Part shown: in pieces, positions 63,114 through 64,000 of the stretch
How positions within the stretch are numbered: the stretch's first letter is position 1
How the letters are laid out: every line of letters starts with the position of its first letter
Assembly (NCBI RefSeq): GCF_020622345.1
Contig: NZ_JACNMO010000015.1
Location: forward strand, 1-64,000
Reading direction: 5' to 3'
Origin: Roseobacter weihaiensis
Lineage (GTDB): Bacteria; Pseudomonadota; Alphaproteobacteria; Rhodobacterales; Rhodobacteraceae
DNA length: 64,000 bases
Position numbers and translations under genes: made by a program
Notes under the pieces: generated by a model
Database searches by the model: none
What the model was told of the DNA's origin: nothing
The model's input: only the letters and a program-made list of their open reading frames with translations

Positions 63114-64000
63114 ATGGCCCTGCCCGTGCGCGAACAAGTGACCTACTGGGGGATCGCGACAGCGGTCTTTCTTGTGGCGCTCTGGTCTCTGGGTCATGTG
63201 CTTTTGCCGTTTGTGCTGGGCGGCGCCATCGCCTATTTTCTCGACCCGGTTGCCGACCGGATGGAGCGGATGGGGTTGAGTCGCGTCGCCGCGACTGCCA
63301 TGATCACGCTGGCAGGTGTCTTGTTGTTTGTGGTTCTGGCCCTGCTGGTCATCCCCACCTTGGTGGATCAGGCCTTGCAACTGGTCAATGTGGCGCCCGA
63401 ATACGCCAGAAACATCGCCAACTTTCTGACGGAGCGCTTCCCCACCCTGCTCGACGAAGGCTCGGCCCTGCGTCAATCGATCCAGTCCATCGGCGAGACG
63501 ATCCAGAGCCGCGGAGCGGCGCTGCTTGAAACCGCGCTGACCTCGGCGCTGTCGCTGGTGAACGTGCTGGTCCTGCTGGTGATCGCCCCCGTCGTGGCAG
63601 TCTATCTACTGCTCGACTGGGACAATATGATCGCCAAGATCGACACGCTGCTGCCGCGCGACCATGCCCCGACGATCCGTCAGCTTGCCCGCGAAGTGGA
63701 CGAAACCCTGGCCTCGTTCATCCGCGGGATGGGCACCGTCTGTCTGATCCTGGGCTCGTATTACGCCATCGCCCTGATGATTGCAGGCCTTCAATTCGGG
63801 CTGGTCGTGGGGTTTGTCGCAGGTCTAGTCACCTTCATCCCATATCTCGGGGCGCTGATCGGCGGCGCCTTGGCCATTGGTCTGGCGCTCTTTCAATTCT
63901 GGGGCGATTGGGTGTCCATCGGCATCGTGGCCGGTATTTTTGCGGTGGGACAGGTGCTGGAAGGCAATGTCATCACCCCCAAGCTTGTCGGCAACTCCGT
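63114..64000 (+). CDS. AI-2E family transporter (PerM-like), 3' end beyond the window
   Basis: At least 295 residues; the frame runs off the right edge. It starts at ATG 63114 (MALPVREQVTYWGIATAVFL), with GGAG 8 nt upstream. The family layout is seen: an N-terminal helix pair (LPFVLGGAIAYFLDPVADRM), a long periplasmic or amphipathic segment, then AREVDETLASFIRGMGTVCL, GLVTFIPYLGALIGGALAIG and EGNVITPKLVGNSV, the characteristic end of the conserved domain. Members export small molecules or act as Na+/H+ antiporters, and the substrate is not known. Divergent from proS. Confidence 0.93.
   Translation, partial: MALPVREQVTYWGIATAVFLVALWSLGHVLLPFVLGGAIAYFLDPVADRMERMGLSRVAATAMITLAGVLLFVVLALLVIPTLVDQALQLVNVAPEYARNIANFLTERFPTLLDEGSALRQSIQSIGETIQSRGAALLETALTSALSLVNVLVLLVIAPVVAVYLLLDWDNMIAKIDTLLPRDHAPTIRQLAREVDETLASFIRGMGTVCLILGSYYAIALMIAGLQFGLVVGFVAGLVTFIPYLGALIGGALAIGLALFQFWGDWVSIGIVAGIFAVGQVLEGNVITPKLVGNS

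Noticed and set aside
1-64000. tRNA, rRNA, CRISPR arrays, known defence systems, replication origin
   Set aside because: All gaps longer than about 60 bp were read on both strands. None contains a cloverleaf with CCA-type ending, regular spaced repeats, DnaA-box clusters or recognisable defence genes.

Overview
The window is a 64 kb stretch of chromosome from a high-GC alphaproteobacterium, most likely a Roseobacter-group member of the Rhodobacteraceae. The evidence is the set and order of genes: the Lhr-PdeM repair pair, the ruvC-ruvA-ruvB to ybgC-tolQRAB-pal-cpoB-tilS-ftsH block, DUF484-xerC, a Pcs-type phosphatidylcholine synthase, DUF3726 and DUF1127 proteins, lolC-lolD next to a short proS, and a cyclic-nucleotide-binding/thioredoxin-reductase fusion. 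Most of the window is housekeeping DNA in tightly packed operons with many 4-nt ATGA start/stop overlaps. No tRNA, rRNA, CRISPR array, prophage or replication origin was seen.

Layout. 1-296: the cut-off end of an IS110-family element, lying directly against lhr. 297-3881: lhr, pdeM and a hotdog thioesterase. 3884-7045: a leftward one-carbon operon, fhs, a secreted unknown protein and folD. 7192-19637: a leftward envelope and recombination block (ruvCAB, an unknown protein, ybgC, tolQRAB, pal, cpoB, tilS, ftsH) that ends at a clear terminator; a MOSC protein follows. 19969-27669: a DUF1127 protein, small membrane proteins, prmA, a MATE and an MFS exporter, priA and transaldolase. 27814-38507: DUF484-xerC, pcs, ogt, ileS, the CNB-TrxR fusion and the ycjX/GNAT/DUF697 set. 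38620-39390: truA.

39387-48145 is the most unusual region. A leftward set (acyl-CoA dehydrogenase, an M19-dipeptidase-like protein, a 550-residue unknown and a DUF3726 protein) faces a rightward set (APH-like kinase, FAD oxidoreductase, uronate-dehydrogenase-like SDR and a HutG-like protein). The dehydrogenase and kinase look like the two halves of ACAD10/ACAD11. Both hydrolase-like proteins have lost residues that bind metal in their families. I read the region as an uncharacterised catabolic locus and the best candidate for an undescribed system.

48209-64000: a MATE exporter, a secreted alpha/beta hydrolase, a degraded 533-bp gap, parE, a lone low-GC gene and a nested inverted-repeat element, a GT2 glycosyltransferase, two related small cytochromes c around a HExxH lipoprotein, a YdcZ transporter, a malate/lactate-dehydrogenase-like enzyme, lolD-lolC, a DUF2937 protein, proS, and the start of an AI-2E-family transporter that runs off the end.

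Likely foreign or mosaic DNA is limited to the IS110 end, an AT-rich patch inside ileS (about 32.70-33.12 kb) and the gene after parE (53.58-54.39 kb). All functions are inferred from sequence reading; no database search was run.
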